Source: Chlorobiota bacterium
GTDB lineage: Bacteria; Bacteroidota; Ignavibacteria; Kapaibacteriales; NICIL-2
DNA length: 12,858 bases
Direction: 5' to 3'
Assembly (NCBI GenBank): GCA_003695605.1
Contig: RFIK01000232.1
Location: 1 to 12,858 of the forward strand
Shown here: piece by piece, positions 1 to 7,274 of the stretch
How positions within the stretch are numbered: position 1 is the stretch's first letter
Layout of the letters: each line of letters begins with the position of its first letter
The notes under the pieces: model-generated
The model's database searches: none
What the model saw: the letters and a program-made list of their open reading frames with translations, nothing else
Told to the model about the DNA's origin: nothing
Program-made: the position numbers and the translations under genes

Positions 1-1023
1 GAAGCCGAAACCGAGCGCGGCTGAGGTTTCCGGTTCGTAGTAGATTGCAGCGTCATTGAGCGCAAGTTTTTCCAGGGCGTCTCGGAGATCCTCGAAATCG
101 TCACTATCGGCCGGGTAAATGCCGCTGAACACCATGGGCTTGACCTCGCGAAAGCCAGCAATTGGCTCCGAGCATGGACGCTGTGCGTGGGTGACGGTGT
201 CGCCGACTTTCGTATCCCGCACGCGGCGGATCGAAGCGGTAAAGTACCCAACATTACCAGCACTCAGCTCCCCTGTCCTATGCTGCTCCATATGGAGGAC
301 GCCCACTTCATCAACTTGATAGACTTGCCCTGTTGCCATGAACAGCACTGAATCTTTCTCCCGCAGCGTGCCATCGAAGATGCGCACGTTGACCACTACA
401 CCGCGGTACGGGTCATAGAGCGAGTCGTAAATCAACGCTCGAAGCGGCGCATCGGGATTTCCTTTCGGCGGCGGAATGCGCGCAACAACTGCTTCGAGAA
501 TATCATCAACACCAATTCCCGCCTTTGCCGAGGCAAGGATGATTTCCTCGCGTTTGCACCCAATGAGGTCAATGACCTGAGCAATCACACTGTCGAGCAT
601 CGTCTCCGCTGCGGGAAGATCAATTTTGTTGATGACCGGAATGATCTCCAGCCCTGCATCAACAGCTAAATACAGGTTTGAAATCGTCTGCGCTTCGACG
701 CCTTGGGTAGCGTCAACGACAAGAAGCGCACCCTCGCACGCTGCCAGTGAACGGGAGACTTCGTAGGAGAAGTCAACATGTCCGGGCGTATCAATCAAGT
801 TGAGTGTATAGGTTCTCCCATCCCGCGCAGTGTAGTCCATCTGCACAGCGTGGAGCTTGATCGTAATGCCACGCTCTTGTTCAAGTGGGTTGTCGTCGAG
901 AATCTGGTCGGTAACCATCTGGCGCGCACTGACACGGCCGGTCCGCTCCAGCAGCCGATCGGCGAGGGTGGATTTGCCGTGGTCAATGTGCGCGATGATG
1001 CAGAAGTTGCGTATGTGATCCAT
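1..1023 (-). CDS. lepA: Elongation factor 4 (LepA), N-terminal 341 residues, 3' end outside window
   Basis: Translational GTPase that acts on the ribosome (back-translocation/initiation-quality role known for the family). Read on the minus strand from the ATG at 1023, the frame stays open to base 1 and gives 341 of the roughly 600 residues usual for LepA. Visible motifs are the P-loop AHIDHGKST (residues 11-19), switch I RGIT (51-54), G3 DTPGH (78-82) and G4 NKID (132-135), followed by a G5-like SAKAG. The opening MDHIRNFCIIAHIDHGKST is characteristic of LepA rather than EF-G or TypA. The gene diverges from rplS. A -7-like element at 1068-1061 lies 37 nt upstream. I see no clear Shine-Dalgarno; a short palindrome GCTC-N5-GAGC (1028-1040) lies just before the start. 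The C-terminal domain that defines LepA lies outside the window. Confidence 0.96.
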   Translation of the reverse strand, partial: MDHIRNFCIIAHIDHGKSTLADRLLERTGRVSARQMVTDQILDDNPLEQERGITIKLHAVQMDYTARDGRTYTLNLIDTPGHVDFSYEVSRSLAACEGALLVVDATQGVEAQTISNLYLAVDAGLEIIPVINKIDLPAAETMLDSVIAQVIDLIGCKREEIILASAKAGIGVDDILEAVVARIPPPKGNPDAPLRALIYDSLYDPYRGVVVNVRIFDGTLREKDSVLFMATGQVYQVDEVGVLHMEQHRTGELSAGNVGYFTASIRRVRDTKVGDTVTHAQRPCSEPIAGFREVKPMVFSGIYPADSDDFEDLRDALEKLALNDAAIYYEPETSAALGFGF

Positions 1024-1060
1024 CAATGCTCAAAAAGAGCGATAGCAATCAAGAAGGCAG

Positions 1061-1068
1061 CAAAATTA
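1061..1068 (-). promoter_or_regulatory. Candidate -7 promoter element for lepA (TAATTTTG)
   Basis: Minus-strand TAATTTTG fits the Bacteroidota-type -7 consensus TAnnTTTG and lies 37 nt upstream of the lepA ATG. No TTG is visible 19-21 nt further upstream, so the -33 half is missing. The call rests on position and on the mirrored plus-strand element at 1103. Confidence 0.4.
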
Positions 1069-1102
1069 CTCTGGAAGAAGACGGCTTTCCGGCTAATGCT
1101 TG

Positions 1103-1110
1103 TATTTTTG
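1103..1110 (+). promoter_or_regulatory. Candidate -7 promoter element for rplS (TATTTTTG)
   Basis: TATTTTTG matches TAnnTTTG exactly and lies 38 nt upstream of the rplS ATG, with the AGAGG ribosome-binding site between them. The same octamer precedes recA and suhB. No -33 TTG is seen at the standard spacing. Confidence 0.55.
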
Positions 1111-1135
1111 TGTCTGGTTTGCGTTGGAATCTACT

Positions 1136-1140
1136 AGAGG
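1136..1140 (+). promoter_or_regulatory. Ribosome-binding site of rplS (AGAGG)
   Basis: AGAGG ends 8 nt before the ATG at 1149. It decides the start: the same frame is open back to 1026, but only the 1149 start has this site and gives the standard L19 N-terminus. Confidence 0.7.
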
Positions 1141-1148
1141 CTCATCCC

Positions 1149-1517
1149 ATGAATAAGTTGCAGAAAGTCGAGCAGATGGTCATCGAACAAGCGCTCGCGT
1201 TACGTGGCACTACAACGATCCCAGAATTCGGGCCGGGCGATACCGTTACTGTTTCGCTGCGCGTGATCGAAGGTGATAAGGAACGCACCCAAAATTTCAC
1301 GGGGGTTGTTATTGCTCGTCGCGGCTCCGGACCGAACCAGACGTTCCGTGTGCGGAAAATTTCCAACGGTGTCGGCGTCGAGCGTGTCTTCCCGCTCTAC
1401 TCGCCGTTCATCCAGAACATCACCGTTGAGCGGCGTGGGCATGTCCGGCGCGCAAAACTCTTCTACCTGCGTGGTATGTCGGAGCGGAAAATTCGCCGGA
1501 AGCTCCACCAGGACTGA
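1149..1517 (+). CDS. rplS: 50S ribosomal protein L19
   Basis: Structural protein of the large ribosomal subunit, located near the 30S-50S interface. The 122-residue product begins MNKLQKVEQM and has the expected L19 layout: an N-terminal helix, the FGPGDTV segment at the start of the beta-barrel, ITARRGSG-like VIARRGSGPNQTFRVRKI, GVGVERVFPLYSP, and a basic C-terminus with RRGHVRRAKLFYLR ending KIRRKL. Length is normal for the family. The start at 1149 is supported by AGAGG at 1136-1140. A longer in-frame start at 1026 would add 41 residues that do not belong to L19 and would span the promoter. The gene is monocistronic here: its own -7 element is upstream and a strong terminator follows 20 nt after the stop. 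The usual rpsP-rimM-trmD partners are not on either side in this window. Confidence 0.97.
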   Translation: MNKLQKVEQMVIEQALALRGTTTIPEFGPGDTVTVSLRVIEGDKERTQNFTGVVIARRGSGPNQTFRVRKISNGVGVERVFPLYSPFIQNITVERRGHVRRAKLFYLRGMSERKIRRKLHQD

Positions 1518-1537
1518 CACCGCATGGGTCATTCTCC

Positions 1538-1576
1538 AGCGCTGGAAAGAGCGATTCTTTCCAGCGCTTTTTCTTT
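1538..1576 (+). terminator. Intrinsic terminator of rplS
   Basis: A perfect 13 bp stem, AGCGCTGGAAAGA (1538-1550) paired with TCTTTCCAGCGCT (1556-1568), closes a 5 nt loop GCGAT and runs straight into TTTTTCTTT (1568-1576). The T-tract lies only on the plus-strand exit side, so it ends rplS transcription and not anything from the right. It begins 20 nt after the rplS stop. Confidence 0.95.
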
Positions 1577-1589
1577 GAGATGGCAGCGG

Positions 1590-1597
1590 TATTTTTG
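1590..1597 (+). promoter_or_regulatory. Candidate -7 promoter element for recA (TATTTTTG)
   Basis: Identical octamer to that before rplS, 23 nt upstream of the recA ATG. The expected -33 position falls in the terminator T-tract (TTT at 1568-1570 with 19 nt spacing, not TTG). The predicted transcript start near 1601-1604 gives a leader of about 20 nt that includes the ribosome-binding site. Confidence 0.6.
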
Positions 1598-1609
1598 TGC
1601 AGAACAACT

Positions 1610-1614
1610 GGAGA
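1610..1614 (+). promoter_or_regulatory. Ribosome-binding site of recA (GGAGA)
   Basis: GGAGA with a 6 nt spacer to ATG 1621. It argues against the in-frame GTG at 1597, which shares its first base with the last base of the -7 element and could not be on the same transcript. Confidence 0.7.
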
Positions 1615-1620
1615 CCTCTC

Positions 1621-2670
1621 ATGCCCGAAGCGAAAAATGGCGGCACCCCAGCTCCTGGAGTAAAGCCCGCACCCGAAAAGCTCAAGCTCGCCATGCAAGC
1701 CATCGAGCAAATCGAACGTCAGCACGGCAAAGGCGCAATTCTGCGCTTTACTGATGCCACACCACTTCAGGTCGAAGCAATCTCAACCGGCTGCCTCTCA
1801 CTCGATGCCGCCGTCGGCGTCGGGGGCTTCCCCCGCGGGAGGATCATCGAAATTTTCGGCCCGGAATCATCCGGAAAAACGACGGTGTGCTTGCAAGTAA
1901 TCGCTGAAGCCCAAAAGCGCGGCGGAATTGCAGCCATCGTGGATACCGAGCACGCGCTCGACATCAACTATGCGCAGCGCTTAGGCGTCAACCTCGACAC
2001 GCTCCTTGTTTCCCAACCCGAATTCGGCGAGCAAGCGCTCGAAATCGTCGAGACGCTCGTGCGGAGCGGTGCAGTGGACGTCGTCGTCATTGACTCTGTG
2101 GCTGCGCTGACGCCACGGGTCGAAATCGAAGGGGAAATGGGCGAAGCGCAGATGGGCTCCCAAGCCCGGCTGATGAGCCAAGCAATGCGAAAGTTGCAAG
2201 CTGCTATTGGACGTTCGAACGCCGTTGTCATCTTTACCAACCAACTTCGGCAAAAGATCGGCGTCGTCTATGGCAACCCCGAAACAACAACCGGCGGAAA
2301 TGCGCTCAAGTACTACGCCTCTATCCGCATTGACGTTCGCCGCAAAGACGTCATCAAGGAAGGCAATGAAATCATCGGCAATCGCGTTCGCGCCAAGATT
2401 GTCAAAAACAAAGTCGCCCCACCATTCCGTGAATGTGAGTTCGACATCCTCTACAACGAAGGGATTTCCAAGATTAGCGACATGATTGACGTCGCACTCG
2501 AACACGGGATCATCACGCGGAGCGGTTCGTGGCTTACCTACAAGAGTGAACGCGTTCAGGGTCGCGACGCGCTCCGCAAGTTGCTTCAAGAAAGTCTCGA
2601 GCTCCAAGCAGAGTTAGAACGAGAGGTCCGTACCAAGCTTGGCCTCCCCGTCGAACAGCCAACCTCGTAG
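1621..2670 (+). CDS. recA: Recombinase RecA
   Basis: ATP-dependent DNA strand-exchange protein for homologous recombination and, in SOS-competent bacteria, co-protease for LexA. The product is 349 residues, close to the family norm. Visible: N-terminal helix with MQAIEQIERQHGKGAI (25-40), Walker A GPESSGKT (80-87), Walker B VVVID (154-158), the L1/L2 region with GEAQMGSQARLMSQAMRK (174-191) and NQLRQKIGVVYGNPETT (207-223), and GGNALK. The C-terminal tail is short and weakly acidic (ends GLPVEQPTS), unlike the long acidic tail of E. coli RecA. The start at 1621 is chosen for its GGAGA site; an upstream in-frame GTG at 1597 overlaps the promoter element. The gene opens a run with recX 4 nt downstream. 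I could not recognise an SOS box of E. coli or Bacillus type near the promoter. Confidence 0.98.
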   Translation: MPEAKNGGTPAPGVKPAPEKLKLAMQAIEQIERQHGKGAILRFTDATPLQVEAISTGCLSLDAAVGVGGFPRGRIIEIFGPESSGKTTVCLQVIAEAQKRGGIAAIVDTEHALDINYAQRLGVNLDTLLVSQPEFGEQALEIVETLVRSGAVDVVVIDSVAALTPRVEIEGEMGEAQMGSQARLMSQAMRKLQAAIGRSNAVVIFTNQLRQKIGVVYGNPETTTGGNALKYYASIRIDVRRKDVIKEGNEIIGNRVRAKIVKNKVAPPFRECEFDILYNEGISKISDMIDVALEHGIITRSGSWLTYKSERVQGRDALRKLLQESLELQAELEREVRTKLGLPVEQPTS

Positions 2671-2674
2671 TACG

Positions 2675-3334
2675 ATGCCACGCGCCCACGTTCTGCGGTG
2701 GTGGCTTAGCCCTCGCGCCGGAACGATTCTCCTCGAGCTGAAAACACCCGACGGCCAGCAACGGACCTTCCAACTCGATGCAACTACCGCAGAGCAGCTG
2801 CACATCGCAACTGGCCAAGACATCAGCGACGAAACGTACGCCACGATCGAGCTAACCGACCGTGCACTCCACCTCATCGCACGTCTGGAACGATTTTTAG
2901 CCTATCGCTTGCGCTCGAGCGCCGAAGTTGCGAAACGATTACGCACACTCGGCGCCAGCGATGACGATATTCGCACCGTGCTTGAACTACTCCATCGGCA
3001 CGGCAGGCTCGACGATGAGCGCTTTGCACGGGCATTCGTCCGCGATGCTATTCGGCTCCGGATGCTCTCTGCGCGAGCAATCAGCAGCCAGCTCCGGGAA
3101 CGTGGCATCCCAGAACACCTCGTGCACGCTGCGATAGCGACTGAATACCCATCGTCGGACGAAGAACAGCGCGCTCGCGAGGCTGCGCAGCGTGCGCTGC
3201 GTCGAAATGCCAGCCGTCCGCCTGAGCAGCAACAGCGCCGCGTCCGCGACGCGTTGCTCCGCCGCGGATTTTCTCATGATGTCGTTCGGCGAGTCCTTGC
3301 ATCGCTTTTCGATTCATCATCGAGCAACCAATAG
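2675..3334 (+). CDS. recX: Regulatory protein RecX
   Basis: RecX binds RecA filaments and limits their extension. The 219-residue product has a poorly conserved N-terminal part of about 70 residues, then three-helix RecX repeats: LAYRLRSSAEVAKRLRTLG, then LHRHGRLDDERFARAFVRD with the family hallmark GxLDDxxFA, then SARAISSQLRERGI, and a last repeat with RVRDALLRRGFSHDVVRRVL near the C-terminus. Overall length is within the family range. The ATG at 2675 lies 4 nt after the recA stop, so translation is probably coupled; no separate ribosome-binding site is evident. The frame is open back to a TTG at 2639 inside recA, but that start is less plausible. The recA-recX order is the classic arrangement and supports the call. 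Confidence 0.92.
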   Translation: MPRAHVLRWWLSPRAGTILLELKTPDGQQRTFQLDATTAEQLHIATGQDISDETYATIELTDRALHLIARLERFLAYRLRSSAEVAKRLRTLGASDDDIRTVLELLHRHGRLDDERFARAFVRDAIRLRMLSARAISSQLRERGIPEHLVHAAIATEYPSSDEEQRAREAAQRALRRNASRPPEQQQRRVRDALLRRGFSHDVVRRVLASLFDSSSSNQ

Positions 3335-3337
3335 CAC

Positions 3338-4492
3338 GTGGAATTGGCAACTCTACTCGGTATCGTCTCGATCGCGACGTACTGGGTGCGCACCGCTCTC
3401 ATGGCAATTGGGGCGTGGCTGGAGCGGCGCCGCCAGTATACCCAACCGACCGAGGATCGTTTGCCACCAGTGAGCATCGTTGTCCCAGCTCGCAATGAAG
3501 AGCATCGTATTGCGCGGTGTCTGGAATCGCTGGCATCGCTCGATTATCCTTCCGACCGCTTGGAGATCATCGTCGTTGATGACCGCTCCACTGATCGTAC
3601 AGCAGCCGTTGTCGCAAGCTATGCTGAACGCATCCCGGAGCTTCGAGTTTTATCGCTTGCTGAACCGCGAAGCGGGAACCTCCGTGGAAAGGCTGGTGCG
3701 CTCGACTACGGCATTCTCCATGCTCGGGGGGAAATCATCCTACTTACTGATGCTGACTGTGCTGTAGATCCTCACTGGGTGCACGCACACGTTGCTGCAT
3801 ATCACAGCAGCCATGTTGCAATGGTCTGCGCGTACACGCTCGTTGCTGGAACCGATCCTTTCGCACGATTTCAAGCGGTCGAGTGGAACACGACGAACAC
3901 CATGGCCAGTGCCGGCGTGTACTACCGTCAGTTCCTCGGCTGCTTCGGCAACAACATGTCCATTCGTCGCGAGGTCTATTGCATGCTCGGCGGCTACCGA
4001 GCGATCCCTTTCTCGGTCACTGAAGATTTAGCGCTCCTGCAAGCAGTCGGGCGGGCGGGGTTCGCAATTGCATACCTGTGTTCAAAAGAGTCACGTGTTG
4101 AAACCGAAGCATGCGCGACACTCGGTGAATACATCCAGCAGCACCAGCGGTGGGTCCACGGCGCAAAGGCGCTCGGCTGGCGCGCTTATACATTCGTCGC
4201 GACAACGCTCCTCTACTGGCTCGGTGTACTTGCGTCCGTAGCAGCAGGGAGCTGGCTGTTGGCCGCTGCGATTATACTCGCGCGCCTTAGTGCCGATGCT
4301 GTTCTCAACATTCCTTCACTGGTGCGTCTGGGTCGTCGTGACTTGGTCTGGTGGATTTTTCCAACCACGCTCGCATTTGGCTTCCTCGAGCTTTCACTTC
4401 CCTTCCTTGCGCTTTCGCGCTCGATTCGGTGGAAAGATCAGGTGTTCGAGACTTCACCATCGTACACGATCGGTCTGGAAAAGGGAGCGTAA
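3338..4492 (+). CDS. Membrane-associated family 2 glycosyltransferase
   Basis: Probable inverting GT-A glycosyltransferase acting at the cytoplasmic face of the membrane; the acceptor is unknown. The 384-residue product has an N-terminal hydrophobic segment (about 1-28), then SIVVPARNEE (46-55), nucleotide-binding DDRSTDRT (81-88), a KAGALDYG segment (118-125), the DxD metal site DAD (138-140), TED (228-230) and QHQRW (268-272, the QxxRW motif of processive and related GT2 enzymes), then two hydrophobic stretches (about 285-320 and 336-362). The C-terminal RWKDQVFE resembles the WKGRxY tail seen in carotenoid/lipid-type GT2 enzymes such as CruC-like proteins, which is only a hint. The start is GTG at 3338, 3 nt after the recX stop, so it is probably cotranscribed with recA-recX. 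No polysaccharide or carotenoid genes adjoin it, so the substrate stays open. Confidence 0.85.
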   Translation: MELATLLGIVSIATYWVRTALMAIGAWLERRRQYTQPTEDRLPPVSIVVPARNEEHRIARCLESLASLDYPSDRLEIIVVDDRSTDRTAAVVASYAERIPELRVLSLAEPRSGNLRGKAGALDYGILHARGEIILLTDADCAVDPHWVHAHVAAYHSSHVAMVCAYTLVAGTDPFARFQAVEWNTTNTMASAGVYYRQFLGCFGNNMSIRREVYCMLGGYRAIPFSVTEDLALLQAVGRAGFAIAYLCSKESRVETEACATLGEYIQQHQRWVHGAKALGWRAYTFVATTLLYWLGVLASVAAGSWLLAAAIILARLSADAVLNIPSLVRLGRRDLVWWIFPTTLAFGFLELSLPFLALSRSIRWKDQVFETSPSYTIGLEKGA

Positions 4493-4497
4493 GTTTG
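4490..4497 (+). promoter_or_regulatory. Possible internal -7 element before the MFS gene (TAAGTTTG)
   Basis: TAAGTTTG fits TAnnTTTG, overlaps the stop codon of the glycosyltransferase gene and lies 24 nt upstream of the MFS start. No -33 TTG is present. A chance match is quite possible. Confidence 0.2.
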
Positions 4498-4521
4498 CGC
4501 CGTTTTATTGTGGGATTGACA

Positions 4522-5766
4522 ATGAGTGCATTGACAACTTCCGCACATCGCATCACACGCTACCACGTTCTGGTGTTCATTGGCTGCTGGCTTGGTGGAA
4601 TGTTCGATGGCATGGACTCGACGCTCATGACCGTCGTGTTGCCATCGGCAATTGGCGATCTGGTGCACTCGATGGCGCCAGAAGTCATTGGGCACTACGG
4701 CTCGCTGGTGGGATCGGCATTCCTGTTTGGATGGATGCTCGGCGGTGTACTCATCGGCATGGTTGGTGACCGTCTTGGGCGGATCCGCTCGATGATTCTC
4801 TCCATAATGCTCTACGCAGTGTTCACTGGTCTTGCGGGATTGAGCCAAACATGGTGGCAGCTTGCGCTCTGCCGCTTCTTGACAGGTCTCGGTATTGGGG
4901 GAGAACTTGTCAGCATCACAACCTTTCTGGCAGAGGTGTGGCCGGAGCGTTCACGGGCAATTGCGATTGGTATCCTCATCACATCATACCAGGCTGGCGT
5001 GCTTGTCGCTGGGACAATCGTCAAGTTCATTCCATTTTGGCGCACCGTGTTTTTCATCGGTGCGTTACCGGCCGTCCTTACCGTGCTCTTGCGTTTGACG
5101 CTACGGGAAAGCGAACGTTGGATGGAGAGCAAGCAGCAGATGCGCGAAGACTACCGCTTGCTTGGAGAGCTTTTCGCGCCGGAACATCGTCGCAATCTCG
5201 CCGTGGGTGCAATTGCATTTGGCGGCTTGCTCATCGGTTATTGGGCGTCGCTGTCGTGGATCCCTGCGTGGATTCAAACATTCTTTCCTCCATCTGAGGG
5301 CAGCACCCAGCGCGCAGTGGCGACGATGTGGCAGGGATCAGCAGCAGTTGTTGGTTGTACTCTCGCTGGTTGGTCGGCAGACCGCATCGGCCGTATTCCG
5401 ACGATCGTCATCAGCTATGCAGGCTGCTTCTTGAGCTCAGCGCTCCTGTTTTTGACCAACGACCATTTCAGCGATGCGATTTACGCAGAGTCAGCGGCAC
5501 TGGGCTTTTTCATCGGGCTGGCGCAGGCGATCATGTACGTGTATCTACCTGAGCTCTTTCCCACGCGGATTCGCGCAACGGCTGTCGGATTTTGCCTCAA
5601 CGCAGGACGGCTCAGCACGGCAATCGCGGTGCTCTTTGTCGGGGTGATCGTTCGAGCGCTCGGTGGCTTTGCGCAATCTGCGATGCTGTTTGCCGGAGCC
5701 TACCTTTTCGCAGTCGCTGCTGCCTGGTGGGCAACTGAAACAAAAGGTAAACCGCTGCCTGCGTAG
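4522..5766 (+). CDS. Major facilitator superfamily transporter (sugar/organic-acid porter type)
   Basis: Proton-coupled secondary transporter of the inner membrane with a 12-helix MFS layout in 414 residues. Signatures: acidic TM1 FDGMDSTLM (28-36) as in aromatic-acid and metabolite/H+ symporters, the loop 2-3 motif GDRLGR (82-87), RESERW at the end of the N-half (195-200, cf. PESPRW of sugar porters), its repeat ADRIGR (286-291), PELFPTRIRATA (343-354) and TETKGK near the C-terminus (405-410, cf. PETKG). These place it among sugar-porter/AAHS/NiaP-like MFS proteins; the substrate cannot be read from the sequence. The start at 4522 has a weak GGGA site and gives a normal cytoplasmic N-terminus. 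The frame is open back to 4351 inside the glycosyltransferase gene, but that extension is an overlap artefact. It starts 29 nt after the glycosyltransferase stop and converges on lpd. Confidence 0.88.
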   Translation: MSALTTSAHRITRYHVLVFIGCWLGGMFDGMDSTLMTVVLPSAIGDLVHSMAPEVIGHYGSLVGSAFLFGWMLGGVLIGMVGDRLGRIRSMILSIMLYAVFTGLAGLSQTWWQLALCRFLTGLGIGGELVSITTFLAEVWPERSRAIAIGILITSYQAGVLVAGTIVKFIPFWRTVFFIGALPAVLTVLLRLTLRESERWMESKQQMREDYRLLGELFAPEHRRNLAVGAIAFGGLLIGYWASLSWIPAWIQTFFPPSEGSTQRAVATMWQGSAAVVGCTLAGWSADRIGRIPTIVISYAGCFLSSALLFLTNDHFSDAIYAESAALGFFIGLAQAIMYVYLPELFPTRIRATAVGFCLNAGRLSTAIAVLFVGVIVRALGGFAQSAMLFAGAYLFAVAAAWWATETKGKPLPA

Positions 5767-5821
5767 CCTCGCATACTGCCAGCGTGACTGTACTACCGTG
5801 GGAACCAGAGCACGTTCGCCG

Positions 5822-7228
5822 CTAAAAGTTCACCGACTCGCCGTAGGCTGTCGCCGCAGCTTCCATGACCGCCTCGCTGAGCGTCGGATGCGCGTGGATG
5901 GTCTTGATGAGCGAATGCGCCGTCGCATCGAGCGACCGGGCAACACCAATCTCAGCAACAAGCTCAGTGACGTCAGGGCCAATCATGTGCGCGCCGAGGA
6001 TCTCACCATACTTGGCATCAATGACCAACTTGACGAAGCCTTCGGTTTTTCCTACGCCCCACGCCTTACCGCTGGCAGTAAATGGGAACTTGCCGATCTT
6101 CACGTCGTAGCCCGCCTGACGAGCTTTCTTCTCAGTTAGCCCAATGCTGGCAATTTGCGGTTGGCAGTACGTACACCCAGGGATGTTTCCGTAGTCGAGC
6201 GGATGGACGTCAAGTCCTGCAATTGCCTCAACGCAGAGAATTCCTTCAGCCGATGCTTTGTGCGCCAGCCACGGCGGACCTGCGATGTCCCCAATTGCAT
6301 AGACACCGTCGACGTTCGTTCGCATCAGCGAATCAACTTTGATCCAACCGCGTTCGACGGTAACGCCAAGCTCTTCAAGGCCAATGTTCTCGATGTTCCC
6401 CTGAACGCCGACAGCATTGAGCGCAACATCCGCAGTGAGGGTTTGCTGCTTGCCATCCTTCCCTTCGACGACCACCTCGACACGATCGCCGACAGTTTTT
6501 GCGCTGACAACTTTCGTGCTTGTCATGATGGTCATGCCCTGCTTTTTGAAGCTTCGTTCCAGCTCTTTGGCAATCTCTTCGTCTTCGTTGGGAACGAGTG
6601 TCGGCATCATTTCCACAATAGTGACCGCCGTACCAAAAGCTCTGTAGAAGTAGGCAAACTCGACACCAATTGCCCCAGAACCGATGACGACCATCGAAGT
6701 AGGGACACTGTCGGCAAGCATTGCCTCGGTGCTCGTCCAAACTCGCTTGCGGTCAACCTCAATTCCTGGAATCACCCGAGTTCGCGCACCCGTTGCAATG
6801 ATGATGTGCTTCGCGGTTATGCGGTCAGTGACGGTGCCAGCGTGGTCACGTACCTCGACCGTATGGTTATCGAGCAATTTGCCAGTGCCACTGATGTGCT
6901 GCACCTTGTACTTTTTGAAGAGGAATGCAACGCCATTGTTCATCCGATCTGCAACAGCACGGCTCCGTGCGATGACCTTCGGGAAGTCCACCTGCGATTG
7001 GACACTGAAGCCGTACTCGCCGGCATGATCGAGGAAGTGCTTGTACTCTGCACTCTTGAGCAGTGCCTTCGATGGAATGCACCCCCAGTTCAGGCACACC
7101 CCGCCGAGACGGTCGCGCTCAATGCAGATTGTCTTCATCCCAAGTTGTGCTGCTCGAATTGCAGCGACGTATCCTCCCGGCCCTGCACCGAGCACAGCAA
7201 CGTCAACAGTATGCGTATTCATTGGCAT
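5822..7228 (-). CDS. lpd: Dihydrolipoyl dehydrogenase (E3)
   Basis: FAD-dependent E3 subunit that reoxidises the lipoyl groups of pyruvate and 2-oxoglutarate dehydrogenases or the glycine cleavage system, passing electrons to NAD+. The 468-residue protein carries the FAD Rossmann motif GAGPGG (14-19), the redox disulfide in GGVCLNWGC (42-50, Cys45/Cys50), the NAD-binding GSGAIGVEFA segment, the second FAD site with YAIGDIAG, and the C-terminal catalytic HPTLSE (447-452, His447/Glu452). This combination distinguishes it from glutathione and mercuric reductases. Two in-frame starts, 7228 (MPMNT) and 7222 (MNT), are equally plausible; neither has a strong ribosome-binding site. The gene follows sucC by 46 nt on the same strand, so cotranscription is likely, and both products serve 2-oxoacid metabolism. 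No E1 or E2 genes are adjacent. Confidence 0.96.
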   Translation of the reverse strand: MPMNTHTVDVAVLGAGPGGYVAAIRAAQLGMKTICIERDRLGGVCLNWGCIPSKALLKSAEYKHFLDHAGEYGFSVQSQVDFPKVIARSRAVADRMNNGVAFLFKKYKVQHISGTGKLLDNHTVEVRDHAGTVTDRITAKHIIIATGARTRVIPGIEVDRKRVWTSTEAMLADSVPTSMVVIGSGAIGVEFAYFYRAFGTAVTIVEMMPTLVPNEDEEIAKELERSFKKQGMTIMTSTKVVSAKTVGDRVEVVVEGKDGKQQTLTADVALNAVGVQGNIENIGLEELGVTVERGWIKVDSLMRTNVDGVYAIGDIAGPPWLAHKASAEGILCVEAIAGLDVHPLDYGNIPGCTYCQPQIASIGLTEKKARQAGYDVKIGKFPFTASGKAWGVGKTEGFVKLVIDAKYGEILGAHMIGPDVTELVAEIGVARSLDATAHSLIKTIHAHPTLSEAVMEAAATAYGESVNF

Positions 7229-7274
7229 TGGTGTCCGTGGTAAGACATTGTGTCGAATACATTCCTCTGCTCCT

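Noticed and set aside
1028..1040. GCTC-AAAAA-GAGC hairpin before lepA as a regulatory element or terminator
   Set aside because: A 4 bp stem is too short to call; noted only within the lepA entry.
1026..1148. N-terminal extension of rplS by 41 residues
   Set aside because: The extension is not L19-like, spans the -7 element, and the 1149 ATG has a good ribosome-binding site.
1597..1620. GTG start for recA
   Set aside because: It shares its first base with the last base of the -7 element, so it would lie outside the predicted transcript; ATG 1621 has GGAGA at proper spacing.
1577..1620. SOS/LexA operator before recA
   Set aside because: I looked for CTGT-N8-ACAG and GAAC-N4-GTTC types; GAACAACTGG is not palindromic, so no site can be supported.
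1981..2607. Open frame of 208 codons on the minus strand inside recA
   Set aside because: Opposite the intact conserved recA; no independent start signals or domain.
5767..5821. Bidirectional terminator between the convergent MFS and lpd genes
   Set aside because: Only a 4 bp CGTG/CACG pairing is visible and there is no T-tract on either strand.
6155..7243. Long open frame (362 codons) on the plus strand opposite lpd
   Set aside because: The minus strand encodes a full, motif-complete dihydrolipoyl dehydrogenase; the plus frame has no recognisable domain and is a composition shadow.
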